47,011 nucleotides of DNA from Branchiostoma floridae (lineage: Eukaryota > Chordata > Leptocardii > Amphioxiformes > Branchiostomatidae), in the NCBI RefSeq assembly GCF_000003815.2, contig NC_049986.1, positions 5,402,357-5,449,367 of the forward strand, in the 5' to 3' direction. The notes under the pieces were generated by a model, which worked only from the letters and a program-made list of their open reading frames with translations, did no database searches and was not told the origin of the DNA. Below, one piece after another: positions 1 through 10,707 of the stretch; the stretch's first letter is position 1; the number at the start of each line of letters is the position of its first letter. The position numbers and the translations under genes were made by a program.

Positions 1-864
1 TAAGGAATAGAAAGGTGAAAACCGCAAAATCCTGGGATACTTCCTTCTCAATATATTCTCGAGCATATAGGCCCTGTTTAGGCGCAACCGTTAGCTCCTT
101 TATTAATACCGCGCCTGTCACGGCACAAGGTAAGGTGATGACTTAATGTCGTGATTGTAGCTCAGGCTTTAAGTTCCGGCCTGGCATACTTGGTATCCTT
201 GGAATGGTCCCTTAGTAAGGAATAGAAAGAAAACATCCTCAAAATCCTCGGATACTTCCTTCTCGATACATTCTCGAGCATATGGGCCCTGTTTAGGCGC
301 AACCGCTAGCTCCTTCATTGATACGGCACCGAGTAGGGCGATAACTCAATGTCGCGATTGTAGCTCAGGCTTTAAGTTCCGGCCTGGCACACTTCGTATC
401 CTTGGAAAGGTCCCTTAGTAAGGAATAGAAAGGTGAAAACCGCAAAATCCTCGGATACTTCCTTCTCAATATATTCTCGAGCATATAGGCCCTGTTTAGG
501 CGCAACCGCTAGCTCCTTTATTGATACGGCACCGGGTATGGTGATGACTCAATGTCGCGATTGTAGGTCAGGCTTTAAAATCCGACCTAGCACACTTGGT
601 ATCTTTGGAAAGGTCCCTTAGTAAGGAATAGAAAGGTGAAAACCGCAAAATCCTCGGATACTTCCTTCTCAATATATTCTCGAGCATATAGGCCCTGTTT
701 AGGCGCAACCGCTAGCTCCTTTATTAATACCCCGCATGTCACGGCACCAGGTAAGGTGATGACTTAATGTCGTGATTGTAGCTCAGGCTTTAAGTTCCGG
801 CCTGGCATACTTGGTATCCTTGGAATGGTCCCTTTTAAGGAATAGAAAGCCGAAGACCGCAAAA
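1..864. repeat. Tandem satellite, about 4.1 units of 203-215 bp
   Basis: Units begin at 1, 216, 419, 622 and 836, each starting taaggaatagaaag. Two unit types alternate: long units (215 and 214 bp) and short units (203 bp, twice), differing mainly by an indel of about 12 bp in the middle. The array runs into the gap at 865, so its real length is unknown. Open frames in it are by-products of the repeat. Confidence 0.9.
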
Positions 865-964
865 NNNNNNNNNNNNNNNNNNNNNNNNNNNNNNNNNNNN
901 NNNNNNNNNNNNNNNNNNNNNNNNNNNNNNNNNNNNNNNNNNNNNNNNNNNNNNNNNNNNNNNN
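865..964. other. Assembly gap (100 N)
   Basis: Exactly 100 N, the usual placeholder for unknown size. It separates the satellite from a truncated CCP exon. Confidence 0.98.
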
Positions 965-973
965 ACTGTACGA
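965..973 (-). CDS. CCP exon, start only (cut by gap)
   Basis: The acceptor (aaacag before TCGTACAG) matches the start of the seven other CCP exons. The rest of the exon lies in the gap at 865-964. Confidence 0.6.
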
Positions 974-3900
974 CTGTTTCAGTGTGTGAAAAGAAACATT
1001 TCTTTATTGTGATATAGGTAGCAGGTTATAATATGAGCAAGGTAACAGTTACTTGTCATGAGTAACTGTATTGAACTTTTAAGCAGCCAAATGTTCCAGG
1101 CAGCATTCGCTGTCTATTGTTAGTGACAAAAAGAGTATCTGGAGTCATCAGGATTTTTTAAACTAAAAATATGTCTTGATACTGACAGGACACTTCGCAG
1201 CCGTTTGCAACTGACAAGTGAGTGAATGAGTGAACAGCCCTAACCACAAGGCCACCGTACCACACAAAACTATCTTACCATACTCTTATCATTAGACACA
1301 GATAAACAACAATTCTGATCACAACTTCAACAATGTTAAGCGGGGCGCAAAAAATGTTTTAGCCCGACACATGCTGAAAATCAAAGCAATGTCCAACATT
1401 ATGTCTTTGATTAGATTTTTTTAGAACTACATGTATAAGACATGTTATCGTGCAAAAGGAGAACGCACTTAATGACAGACATTTTTTTGAAAATAGAATA
1501 TTACTTGTGCATCCAGTTCCATCCATGAATCCGTCGCCTTCATACCCAAGTGGACAGTGACAAAGCGCCCCGGTTTGGGGAGGTGGGAGGTCTTCACAGG
1601 TTGCCATTGGAACACACGGGTCGGGATTACAACCATTGATGTCTGTAAAGAAGCAAAGGTATTGTGTACAAACAATGTCCAAAATTGATTAGCATTTTAT
1701 AGAGCACGTAAATCCGGAATTTTTTAAAAACTATCCAATAAATAATGTATCAATGAACACATAATCAGGACACATTTTGCAGAGTTCAACATTTGGTGAA
1801 TTACGCGAAATTACTAAGCCGATCTTAGGGACATCAACGTTTTGTGCAGCATTTTGCAACAGATGAGTGTGGATAAGACCGATAAAGGACAATGAGAAAG
1901 TGTGTCGAGAATTACAGTGAGACATTGTGTTGTGAACTGGAACTAAGTACAAGCAATACTTGCACTGTAGCTGTGTAATATTAACTTGAAATGTAAATCA
2001 AACTCTCACCAGTAAAGGTGAATCCGTTTACACTGAAACCGACATTGCAGTACAGGTGTACGAGCCGACAGTGTTACCAAAACATGCCTTTTTGTCGCAG
2101 GTGCTCATTTCAAGAACACATTCATCGTCATCTGTACATTATACCTTCGCACGTTGTCTTCGCACATCCTACCTTCGCACGTTGTCTTCGCACTGTATTA
2201 AACTTTTAAACAGCCAAATGTTCCAGACGGCAGTCGCTGTCTCTCGTTAGTGACAGGTAGACTCTGGAGGTACCAGGGGATTTCTAAACTAAAAATTTGT
2301 CTTAATACTGACAGGATACTTCGCAGCTGTATGCAAATGAGCGAGTGAGCAATCAGCTCTAACTACAAAACCACCGTACCAACTTATTAGCGCCTTTACG
2401 TTTGTTACACCATAGAATTTCCTTTATGTCTGTACATCTTACCTTCGCATGTTGGTGCAGAGTCACTCCAAGTCCCGTCAGCCTGACAGACTAGTGGATT
2501 AACGCCCACCAGGTAGTAACCAGGGTCACACGTGAAGGTGGCCTCGTCTCCGTAGGAGTTACCGCCGCTCACCCCACCGTTTGTAGGAGGACTTTGTGGA
2601 GAGCACTGTACGACTGTTTCAGTGTTCGAAAAGAAACATTTCTTTATTGTGATATAGGTAGCAGGTTATAATATGAACAAGGTAACAGTAACTTGAGTAA
2701 CTGTTTTAAACTTGTAACTGGATGCCGATGTTCGGATTCGTTACGAAACCATTGTCGGATCCGCCTGCTTTCACCTGTAATCGCCAAAAATACAAAGAAA
2801 TACCCGTACGTATTCAAAAGGATTCGAGGTCATTTCGTGCAAGATATAGGTTTCAAAACTTTATTGATACTGAGAGGACACGTCGCAGCTGTATGGCGGA
2901 AAAAGCGCAACTGACAAGTGAGTGAGTGAGTGAGTAAACAGCTCTAACGACAAGCCACCGTACCACCTTATTAGCGCCTTTACGTTTGTTACATCATAGA
3001 ATTTCCTTCATATTGTGGGGATTGATGTCTTTACATTACAAAATACTCACTCCGCATGAGAGAAGAATATAACTTACTTGAAAAGGGTAAAGATATTTTA
3101 CCTGTGCACCCGGTGCCACCCATTGTTCCATCGCCCTCATATCCAGACGGGCAGATGCAAACTGCACCGGTGTCTGGAGCAGGAACATCTTCGCAGGTAG
3201 CGAGGATATGACACGGATTCGGATCGCAACCGGGGATGTCTGTAAAGATGCAAACACGGTTAATGTTTTACCACACTACACCACAAGCCAGCATAAGTAC
3301 ATCAAAACATTAATTGGCACTGTTAATATATGTTTGAAAACGCAGCGCCACTTTTCTTCGTGCAATTGCAGTGTTTACTTAATCAGGATGTGCCACACTC
3401 CTTTGTGCGTTAGTATAATAGCATCATCAAACAGAAAACTACCTGTACATCCGGTCCCATGAACTTTACCATCACCGTGATACCCTGGCGGACAGGTACA
3501 GACTGCACCCGTCATGGGAGCCTCATTGTCGCTACAAGTAGCGATTGCAACACACGGATCGGGATCGCATCCATTGGTATCTGTAGAAATTCATATTGGC
3601 ATCATATTGGTCAACTAAAGTACAGTCTATAAATGACATATAAACCAAATCCTTATTTACATGTTCCTCCATACTTAGGGTGTTGGCAGCTCAAAAGGAA
3701 CAGACAAGACATTCTCCCATAGCGCTAAACACGTTACATATGTCTCCCATAGCGCTAAACACGTTACATATGTCTCCCATAGCGCTAAACACGTTACATA
3801 TGTCACATGTAAGGTATCTCCATCATGATGGCCTGTCTACCTTGTGACATGACTCCTCTGTTATGTTTGGTGTCGATGTCGTCTGTCAAACTCCAAGCTA

Positions 3901-6900
3901 GAATCTATACAATCTATTATTTACTTTATCATTATGTTACCAGGGTGTTGATCTCATGCAATAATATTTTACATCCTGGCATCAGAAAGTATCGCAGTGT
4001 CAAACTTTAAAAACAATACCTGGGCTAATGCTACAAATGTATAGATCCTTTTCTGCTACGCCACTGACAATGTCTCCAACCTAAAGCCCTGCCCAACCGC
4101 GCTCCGATTTCCTATCTATATCAGTCAGACAGCCCAGGCCGAAACGCATACTTCGCTCTATTAGCCAATATTCAAAATAATATAACATTGTATCAAGTTG
4201 CAAAATATCAGAAAGTAATTCAATCAGTGGCATGGCAAAGCGATGAGCAATGATGATATGTCAGGGGGGGGGGGCGNNNNNNNNNNNNNNNNNNNNNNNN
4301 NNNNNNNNNNNNNNNNNNNNNNNNNNNNNNNNNNNNNNNNNNNNNNNNNNNNNNNNNNNNNNNNNNNNNNNNNNNNNNNNNNNNNNNNNNNNNNNNNNNN
4401 NNNNNNNNNNNNNNNNNNNNNNNNNNNNNNNNNNNNNNNNNNNNNNNNNNNNNNNNNNNNNNNNNNNNNNNNNNNNNNNNNNNNNNNNNNNNNNNNNNNN
4501 NNNNNNNNNNNNNNNNNNNNNNNNNNNNNNNNNNNNNNNNNNNNNNNNNNNNNNNNNNNNNNNNNNNNNNNNNNNNNNNNNNNNNNNNNNNNNNNNNNNN
4601 NNNNNNNNNNNNNNNNNNNNNNNNNNNNNNNNNNNNNNNNNNNNNNNNNNNNNNNNNNNNNNNNNNNNNNNNNNNNNNNNNNNNNNNNNNNNNNNNNNNN
4701 NNNNNNNNNNNNNNNNNNNNNNNNNNNNNNNNNNNNNNNNNNNNNNNNNNNNNNNNNNNNNNNNNNNNNNNNNNNNNNNNNNNNNNNNNNNNNNNNNNNN
4801 NNNNNNNNNNNNNNNNNNNNNNNNNNNNNNNNNNNNNNNNNNNNNNNNNNNNNNNNNNNNNNNNNNNNNNNNNNNNNNNNNNNNNNNNNNNNNNNNNNNN
4901 NNNNNNNNNNNNNNNNNNNNNNNNNNNNNNNNNNNNNNNNNNNNNNNNNNNNNNNNNNNNNNNNNNNNNNNNNNNNNNNNNNNNNNNNNNNNNNNNNNNN
5001 NNNNNNNNNNNNNNNNNNNNNNNNNNNNNNNNNNNNNNNNNNNNNNNNNNNNNNNNNNNTATAGAATTAGATAAATTTCTAGTATGTATCTCATTAACCA
5101 ATTGAGGAACAATTTAATTAAAAATCACCCTTTGCTAATATCAAAACGCTTCAAACTTGGAAGGTGTTAAGGTATTAAGGTGTTTTGCATACATATTCAC
5201 AATACAAATGCTGATGAAAGGAGTGCCTGAAAAATCGGTTGAAATTATTCAATAATTCAGTCTTACCAGGGATAGCAGCGCTTTATGTAGCGTTTTTGCA
5301 ACAAGTGGGTGTGGATAATACAGATAAAGGACAATGAGAAATTTGGCGAGAATTTCCGGTGAGACAAGTCTGATGTGGAATGCTGTGTAATGTTAACTTG
5401 ATAGGTAAATGAAACTCTCACCAGATCATGTGAATCCATTCCCATGAAACCAACATTACTTTACTAGTGTACGAGCCGACTGCGTTACCAAATGTTGCCT
5501 TTTCGTCGCAGGGGCCCGTTTCAACAACACATGTCATCTGTACATCCTACCTTCGCATGTTGGTGGAATTGCTGGACTCCAAGTCCCGTCAGCCTGACAG
5601 AGTAGTGGATTATCGCCCACCAGGTTGTAACCAGTGTCACACGTGAAGGTGGCCAAGTCTCCGTAGGAGTTACCGCCACTCACGGCACCGTTTGTAGGAG
5701 GACTTTGTGGTGAGCACTGTACGACTGTTTCAGTGTAAGGAAAGAAACAATTCTTTAGTGCGATATAGGTAGCAGGTTGTGATATGAGAAGGTAGCAGTT
5801 GCTTGAGTGGCTGTATTGAACTTGCAAACAGTTTTTCCAGGCAGCGTTCGCTATCTTTCATCAGTGACAGGAAGAGTATCTGGAGTTACCATGTTTTTTT
5901 TTAACTAAAAATGTGCATTGATACTGGCAGGACACTTCGCAGCTGCGTGGGTTCTGTCAAAATGAGGCTCCGAATAAAAGAGCGGTTGCTGATTTTCGCA
6001 TTTGTTACTATTTCCTTGACGGATCCGCCTAACTTCCCCTGTATTCGCCCAAAAGACAAAGAAATACCTGTATGAATTCACAAAGATTTCAGGTCATTTC
6101 GTTCCATGTAGGTTTTTTTAAACTACAAATCTGTATTGATACTGACAGGACACTTCGCAGCTGTATTCTGAAAGGAGTGCAACTGACAAGTGAGTGAGTG
6201 AGTCAACAGCCATAACCACAAGGCCACCGTATCACCTTATTAGCACCTTTACGTCTGTTACTCCCTAGAATTTCCTTTATGTCTGTATATCCTACTTTCG
6301 CATGTTGGTGCAGTTCCACTCCAAGTCCCGTCAGCCTGGCAGAGTAGTGGATTATCGCCCACCAGGTTGTAACCAGTGTCACACGTGAAGGTGGCCAAGT
6401 CTCCGTAGGAGTTACCGCCGCTCACGGCACCGTTTGTAGGAGGACTTTGTGGAGAGCACTGTACGACTGTTTCAGTGTAAGGAAAGAAACATTTCTTTAT
6501 TGCGATATAGGTAGTAGGTTATAATATAAGCAAGGTAAAAGTTACTTGAGTAACTGTATTGAACTTGCAAACAGTCAAATGTTCCAGGCAGCATTCGCTG
6601 TCTTTTATCAGTGACAGGAAGAGTATCCGGAGTTACCATGGGTTTGTTAAACTAAAAATGTTTACTGATACAGACTCGACACTTAGCAGCTGCATGTGGA
6701 TTTTGTCGAAATGAGGCTTCGAATGAATCCGATGTTCGGACATGTTATGGATTCCCTGTCAGATCGACCAAAAATGCAGACAGAATACAGCTCCGTATCT
6801 ATCGAAAATCCTTCTTTTCGGATTTTGTCGGATTTGAGATTCCGAATATCGGTTTCCAATGTAATGACACGTTACGGATTCCTTGTAGGATCCACCAAAA

Positions 6901-9900
6901 ATACAAAAAGACAGACTACGGCTTCGTATATGTCAGAAAGTATTTTCTTTTAGATTGTTGTCGGCTTTGAGGCTCCGAACAAAGGAATCCGATCTTCGGA
7001 TGTGTTACGGATTCTTTGTCGGATCTACAAAAAATGCAGACAGAATACCGCTCCGTAGATGTCGAAAATCCGTCTATTCGGATTTCGTCGTTTTAAGTTT
7101 CCATAATGGTTGCCGACTTTCGCATTTAATACAAATTATTTGACGGATCCGCCTAACTTCCCCTGTATTCGCAAAAATACAGAGAAGTACCTGTATGAAT
7201 TCACAAAGATTTCAGGTCATTTCGTTCGATGTAGTTTTTTTTTAAACTACAAATCTGTATTGATACTGACAGGACACTTCGCAGCTGTATTCTGAAAGGA
7301 GTGCAACTGACAAGTGAGTGAGTGAGTCAACAGCCCTAACCACAAGAAAACCGTACCACCTTATTAGCACCTTTACGTCTGTTACAGCATAGAATTTTCT
7401 TTATGTCTTTATATCCTACTTTCGCATGTTGGTGCAGTTCCACTCCAAGTCCCGTCAGCCTGGCAGAGTAGTGGATTATCGCCCACCAGGTTGTAACCAG
7501 TGTCACACGTGAAGGTGGCCACGTCTCCGTAGGAGTTACCGCCGCTCACCCCACCGTTTGTAGGAGGACTTTGTGGAGAGCACTGTACGACTGTTTCAGT
7601 TTGTGGAAAGAAACATTTCTTTATTGCGATATAGGTAGCAGTTTATAATTTGAACAAGGCAACAGTAACTTGAGTAACTGTATTGAACTTGCAGTCAAAT
7701 CTGTATTGATACTGACAGGACACTTCGCAGCTGTATTCTGACAGGAGTGCAACTGACAAGTAAGTGACTGAGTCAACAGCCCTAACCACAAGACCACCGT
7801 ATCACCTTATTAGCACCTTTACGTCTGTTACAGAATAGAATTTCCTTTATGTCTGTATATCCTACTTTCGCATGTTGGTGCAGGTCCACTCCAAGTCCCG
7901 TCAGCCTGGCAGAGTAGTGGATTATCGCCCACCAGGTTGTAACCAGTGTCACACGTGAAGGTGGCCTCGTCTCCGTAGGAGTTACCGCCGCTCACGGCAC
8001 CGTTTGCAGGAGGACTTTGTGGAGAGCACTGTACGACTGTTTCAGTTTGTGGAAAGAAACGTAACATTTCTTTATTGCTATATAGGTAGCAGGTTATAAT
8101 ATGAGCAAGGCAACAGTAACTTGAGTAACTGTATTGAACTTGCAAACAGTCAAATCTGTATTGATACTGACATGACACTTCGCAGCTGTATTCTGACAGG
8201 AGTGCAACTGACAAGTAAGTGACTGAGTCAACAGCCCTAACCACAAGGCCACCGTATCACCTTATTAGCACCTTTACGTCTGTTACACCTTAGAATTTCC
8301 TTTATGTCTGTATATCCTACTTTCGCATGTTGGTGCAGTTCCACTCCAAGTCCCGTCAGCCTGACAGAGTAGTGGATTATTGCCCACCAGGCTGTACCCA
8401 ATGTCACACGTGAAGGTGGCCAAGTCTCCGTAGGAGTTACCGCCGCTCACTGCACCGTTTGTAGGAGGACTTTGTGGAGAGCACTGTACGACTGTTTCAG
8501 TTTGTGGAAAGAAACATTTCTTTATTGCGATATAGGTAGCAGGTTATAATATAAGCAAGGCAACAGTAACTTGAGTAACTGTATTGAACTTGCAAACAGT
8601 CAAATCTGTATTGATACTGACATGACACTTTGCAGCTGTATTCTGAAAGGAGTGCAACTGAGTGAGTCAACAGCCCTAACCACAAGGCCACCGTACCACC
8701 TTATTAGCAACTTTACGTCTCTTACAGCTTAGAATTTCCTTTATGTCTGTATATCCTACTTTCGCATGTTGGTGCAGTTCCACTCCAATCTCCGTCAGCC
8801 TGACAGAGTAGTGGATTATTGCCCACCAGGCTGTACCCAATGTCACACGTGAAGGTGGCCAAGTCTCCGTAGGAGTTACCGCCGCTCACCCCACCGTTTG
8901 TAGGAGGACTTTGTGGAGAGCACTGTACGACTGTTTCAGTGTGTGAAAAGAAACATGTCTTTTTTGCGTTATAGGTAGCAGGTTATAATATGAGCAAGGT
9001 AACAGCTACTTGTCATGAGTAACTGTATTGAACTTTTAAGCAGCCAAATGTTCCAGGCAGCATTTGCTGTCTATCGTTAGTGACAAAAAGAGTTTCTGGC
9101 CTCACCAGGGGTTTGTTAAACTAAAACTATGTCTTGATACTGACAGGACACTTCGCAGCCGTTTGCAACTGACAAGTGAGTGAATGAGTGAACAGCCCTA
9201 ACCACAAGGCCACCGTACCACACAGAACTATCTTACCATACTCTTATCATTAGACACAGATAAACAACAATTCTGATCACAACTTCAACAATGTCAAGCG
9301 GGGCGCAAAAAATCTTTAGCCCGATACATTCGAAAATTAAAGCAATGTCCAACATTATATCTTTGATTAGATTGTTTAGAACTACATGTATAAGACATGT
9401 TATCATGCAAAAGGAGAACGCACTTAATGACAGACATTTCTTTTAAATAGAATATTACTTGTGCATCCAGTTCCATCCATGAATCCGTCGCCTTCATACC
9501 CAAGCGGACAGTGACAAAGCGCCCCGGTTTCGGGAGGTGGGAGGTCTTCACAGGTAGCCATTGAAACACACGGGTCGGGATCACAACCATTGATGTCTGT
9601 AAAGAAGCAAAGGTATTGTGTACAAAGAATGTCCAAAACACGATGAGCATTTTATAGAGCACGTAAACCGGAATTTTTTTAAAACCATCCAATAAATAAT
9701 GTATCAATGAACACATGATCAGGACACATTTTACAGAGTTCAACATTTGGTGAATTACGCGAAATTACTAAGTCGATCTTAGGGATATCAACGTTTTGTG
9801 CAGCATTTTACAACAAATGAGTGTGGATAAGACCGATAAAGGACAATGAGAAAGTGTGTCGAGAATTACAGTGAGACATTATGTTGTGTACTGGAACTAA

Positions 9901-10080
9901 GTACAAGCAATACTTGCACTGTAGCTGTGTTATATTACTTGAAATGTAAATCAAACTCTCACCAGTAAAGGTGAATCCGTTTCCACTGAAACCGACATTG
10001 CAGTACAGGTGTACGAGCCGACAGTGTTACCAAAGCTTGCCTTTTCGTCGCAGGTGCTCATTTCAAGAACACATTCATCG
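965..10080 (-). CDS. EGF/CCP (sushi) modular extracellular protein, partial gene
   Basis: All recognisable exons on the minus strand between two gaps encode extracellular modules and all are phase 1-1, so they can be shuffled or skipped without breaking frame. In transcription order: cbEGF (9963 to beyond 10080), EGF (9459-9596), six CCPs (8760-8930, 8321-8491, 7866-8036, 7420-7590, 6296-6466, 5551-5724), decayed cbEGF (5422-5537), EGF (3443-3580), EGF (3102-3239), CCP (2443-2613), frameshifted cbEGF (2010-2131), EGF (1505-1642), truncated CCP (ends 965). The module cbEGF-EGF-CCP(n) therefore recurs three times. No signal peptide, transmembrane exon or terminal exon is visible; both ends lie in gaps. 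CCP/EGF chains occur in complement regulators, adhesion proteins and SVEP1-like proteins, but the identity cannot be fixed here. Whether this is one gene or two tandem paralogues, and whether it is functional, is open because of the broken cbEGF exons. Confidence 0.75.
1505..1642 (-). CDS. EGF-like domain exon
   Basis: 138 nt, phase 1-1, with acceptor ctttacag and donor GTAATA. It encodes DINGCNPDPC... with six cysteines spaced C-x4-C-x5-C-x11-C-x1-C-x14-C. It is nearly identical to the exon at 9459-9596 and is part of a duplicated segment of about 1.16 kb. Confidence 0.85.
2010..2131 (-). pseudogene. Calcium-binding EGF exon with a 1-nt deletion
   Basis: Splice sites are intact (tgtacag acceptor, GTGAGAG donor). 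The start reads DDDECVLEMSTCD and the middle GNTVGSYTC, a cbEGF pattern (D-x-D-E-C with Y/F-x-C). The exon is 122 nt, so it cannot be phase 1-1. The frame slips after SYTCT, and one extra base there would restore a CNVGFSGNGFTFTG ending. The same defect is in the duplicate at 9963-10080. Confidence 0.75.
2140..2196. repeat. Short tandem duplication of CCP donor-site sequence
   Basis: The string taccttcgcacgttgtctt occurs twice about 28 bp apart. It resembles the end-of-CCP-exon sequence (taccttcgcatgttggt), so it looks like remnants of CCP exon ends. Confidence 0.55.
2443..2613 (-). CDS. CCP/sushi domain exon
   Basis: 171 nt, phase 1-1. It has the four CCP cysteines (VVQC, FTC, LVC, PTC) and the conserved Trp in GTWS. 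It is the most divergent full copy (GYYLVGVNPLVC where the 3' cluster has GYNLVGDNPLLC) and ends with a canonical GAAG/GTAAGA donor. Confidence 0.85.
3102..3239 (-). CDS. EGF-like domain exon
   Basis: 138 nt, phase 1-1, acceptor ctttacag, donor ACAG/GTAAA. It encodes DIPGCDPNPC...GYEGDGTMGGTGCTG with six cysteines. It follows the EGF exon at 3443-3580 after an intron of 203 nt. Confidence 0.85.
3443..3580 (-). CDS. EGF-like domain exon
   Basis: 138 nt, phase 1-1, acceptor tttctacag, donor ACAG/GTAGT. It encodes DTNGCDPDPC...GYHGDGKVHGTGCTG with six cysteines. It is of the same subtype as the other three EGF exons but clearly diverged from them. Confidence 0.85.
3713..3802. repeat. 30-bp minisatellite, three perfect copies
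   Basis: The unit begins tctcccatagcgctaaacac and is repeated exactly at 3713, 3743 and 3773. Confidence 0.95.
4277..5059. other. Assembly gap (783 N)
   Basis: A sized gap directly after a run of 11 G. It lies between the CCP cluster and the EGF pair, so one or more exons may be hidden. Confidence 0.98.
5422..5537 (-). pseudogene. Decayed calcium-binding EGF exon
   Basis: 116 nt between a tgtacag acceptor and a GTGAGAG donor, against about 123 nt for an intact exon. CDEKATFGNAVGSYT is still readable, but there is a frameshift near the start, the cysteine after SYT is replaced (ACTAGT) and a stop follows. Only 13 nt separate it from the upstream CCP exon. Confidence 0.75.
5551..5724 (-). CDS. 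CCP/sushi domain exon (174 nt)
   Basis: One codon longer than the other copies: the end reads WSPAIPPTCE, where others have WSGTAPTCE or WSDSAPTCE. Four cysteines and Trp are present. It is followed 13 nt later by the decayed cbEGF exon. Confidence 0.85.
6296..6466 (-). CDS. CCP/sushi domain exon
   Basis: 171 nt, phase 1-1. It encodes VVQCSPQSPPTNGAVSGG to WSGTAPTCE. From this copy to the one at 8760 the last exon base is A rather than G (GAAA/GTAGGA donor), marking a shared ancestor for the amplified copies. Confidence 0.85.
6690..7110. repeat. Degenerate tandem repeat of about 130 bp in a CCP intron
   Basis: Three units share gaggctccgaa, ccgatgttcgga, gttacggattc and tgcagacagaatac blocks. 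Single related fragments occur at about 2722-2770 and 5955-6015. This accounts for the 1124-bp CCP spacing here, against about 450 bp further on. Confidence 0.65.
7420..7590 (-). CDS. CCP/sushi domain exon
   Basis: 171 nt, phase 1-1, with variants NGGVSGG and GDVATFTC. Its intron sequence is near-identical to that of its neighbours. Confidence 0.85.
7866..8036 (-). CDS. CCP/sushi domain exon
   Basis: 171 nt, phase 1-1, with variants PPANGAVSGG, GDEATFTC and WSGPAPTCE. It lies 446 bp from the previous copy. Confidence 0.85.
8321..8491 (-). CDS. CCP/sushi domain exon
   Basis: 171 nt, phase 1-1. It carries the variant CDIGYSLVGNNP, shared only with the copy at 8760-8930, so these two are the closest pair. 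Confidence 0.85.
8760..8930 (-). CDS. CCP/sushi domain exon (first of the run of six)
   Basis: 171 nt, phase 1-1, with variants CDIGYSLVGNNP and ADGDWSG. Its 5' flank begins the segment that duplicates 965-2127. Confidence 0.85.
9459..9596 (-). CDS. EGF-like domain exon
   Basis: 138 nt, phase 1-1. It encodes DINGCDPDPC...GYEGDGFMDGTGCT and is the duplicate of the exon at 1505-1642. Confidence 0.85.
9963..10080 (-). pseudogene. Calcium-binding EGF exon, partial, with the same 1-nt deletion
   Basis: DECVLEMSTCDEKASFGN is readable and the donor is GTGAGAG. The TGTACTGCAATG junction carries the same one-base deletion as 2010-2131. The first bases lie in the gap at 10081. Confidence 0.7.
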
Positions 10081-10180
10081 NNNNNNNNNNNNNNNNNNNN
10101 NNNNNNNNNNNNNNNNNNNNNNNNNNNNNNNNNNNNNNNNNNNNNNNNNNNNNNNNNNNNNNNNNNNNNNNNNNNNNNNN
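10081..10180. other. Assembly gap (100 N)
   Basis: Unknown-size gap between the EGF/CCP gene and the potassium channel exons; the strand of coding changes across it. Confidence 0.98.
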
Positions 10181-10598
10181 ACCAGTTCCTTCAGCCTTTG
10201 TTGAGACCAAGTTTTACTGGACTGCATCGTCACAGAATTAAGACATATGATAACTTAATAAAGTTTCTTTTAATACCAACACCCTCTAGGTTAATTTTGG
10301 ACTTCCAGATTAATTCCGGACAAACCTTAATCATTTGAAAATGGATTAACCAAATGAAATAACATTTTAGAAATATGGTATATTGAAAGGTAATTCATAT
10401 GTAGATTGAAATTGTACGTCTCCAGGAACAAAGCAAATTCTGGAGTATTCTGAGAACCTGAGCCAGAATTCCCCAGAATTCTGCCAGAATTCTCCAGAAT
10501 CAGCTTTGTGAAAATTAATCAGGAGGGTGTTCAATATAATGTAAATGCTGCATCTTCTTGGATATCTGTAATGTACTTTAAATATTACATATTTTCAG
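10181..10598. other. Non-coding sequence upstream of the channel exon
   Basis: AT-rich; probably intron of the channel gene. The only structure seen is a cluster of ccagaattc-type repeats at about 10461-10500. Confidence 0.5.
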
Positions 10599-10707
10599 CC
10601 ATGACTGTACGATCACCCCCAACTACACGTGGATGGAGATCAACTGGGCCCCCCTGGTGTGGGTCAACAGGTCCTCCCCTATCACCCGCCCTATATGGGG
10701 CATACAG
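10599..10707 (+). CDS. KCNT: KCNT-like exon: S1-S2 linker
   Basis: Acceptor attttcag and donor CAG/GTGGGG. It encodes 36 codons ending RPIWGIQ. Confidence 0.8.

Larger units (their letters stand above)
8922..10080. repeat. Segmental duplicate of 965-2127
   Basis: CCP exon start, intron, EGF exon and cbEGF exon are collinear with 965-2127 at an offset of 7953-7957 bp, with few substitutions. Both copies end at assembly gaps. Confidence 0.85.

Noticed and set aside
1469-1675. Second open frame over the EGF exon at 1505-1642 (also at 9294-9746 and 3036-3257)
   Set aside because: It is a shifted reading of a six-cysteine EGF exon with clear splice sites; the EGF frame is the real one.
3713-3802. 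CRISPR-like direct repeats
   Set aside because: The three 30-bp units are contiguous with no spacers, and the DNA is eukaryotic.
4220-5112. Long open frames on both strands
   Set aside because: They consist of the 783-N gap.
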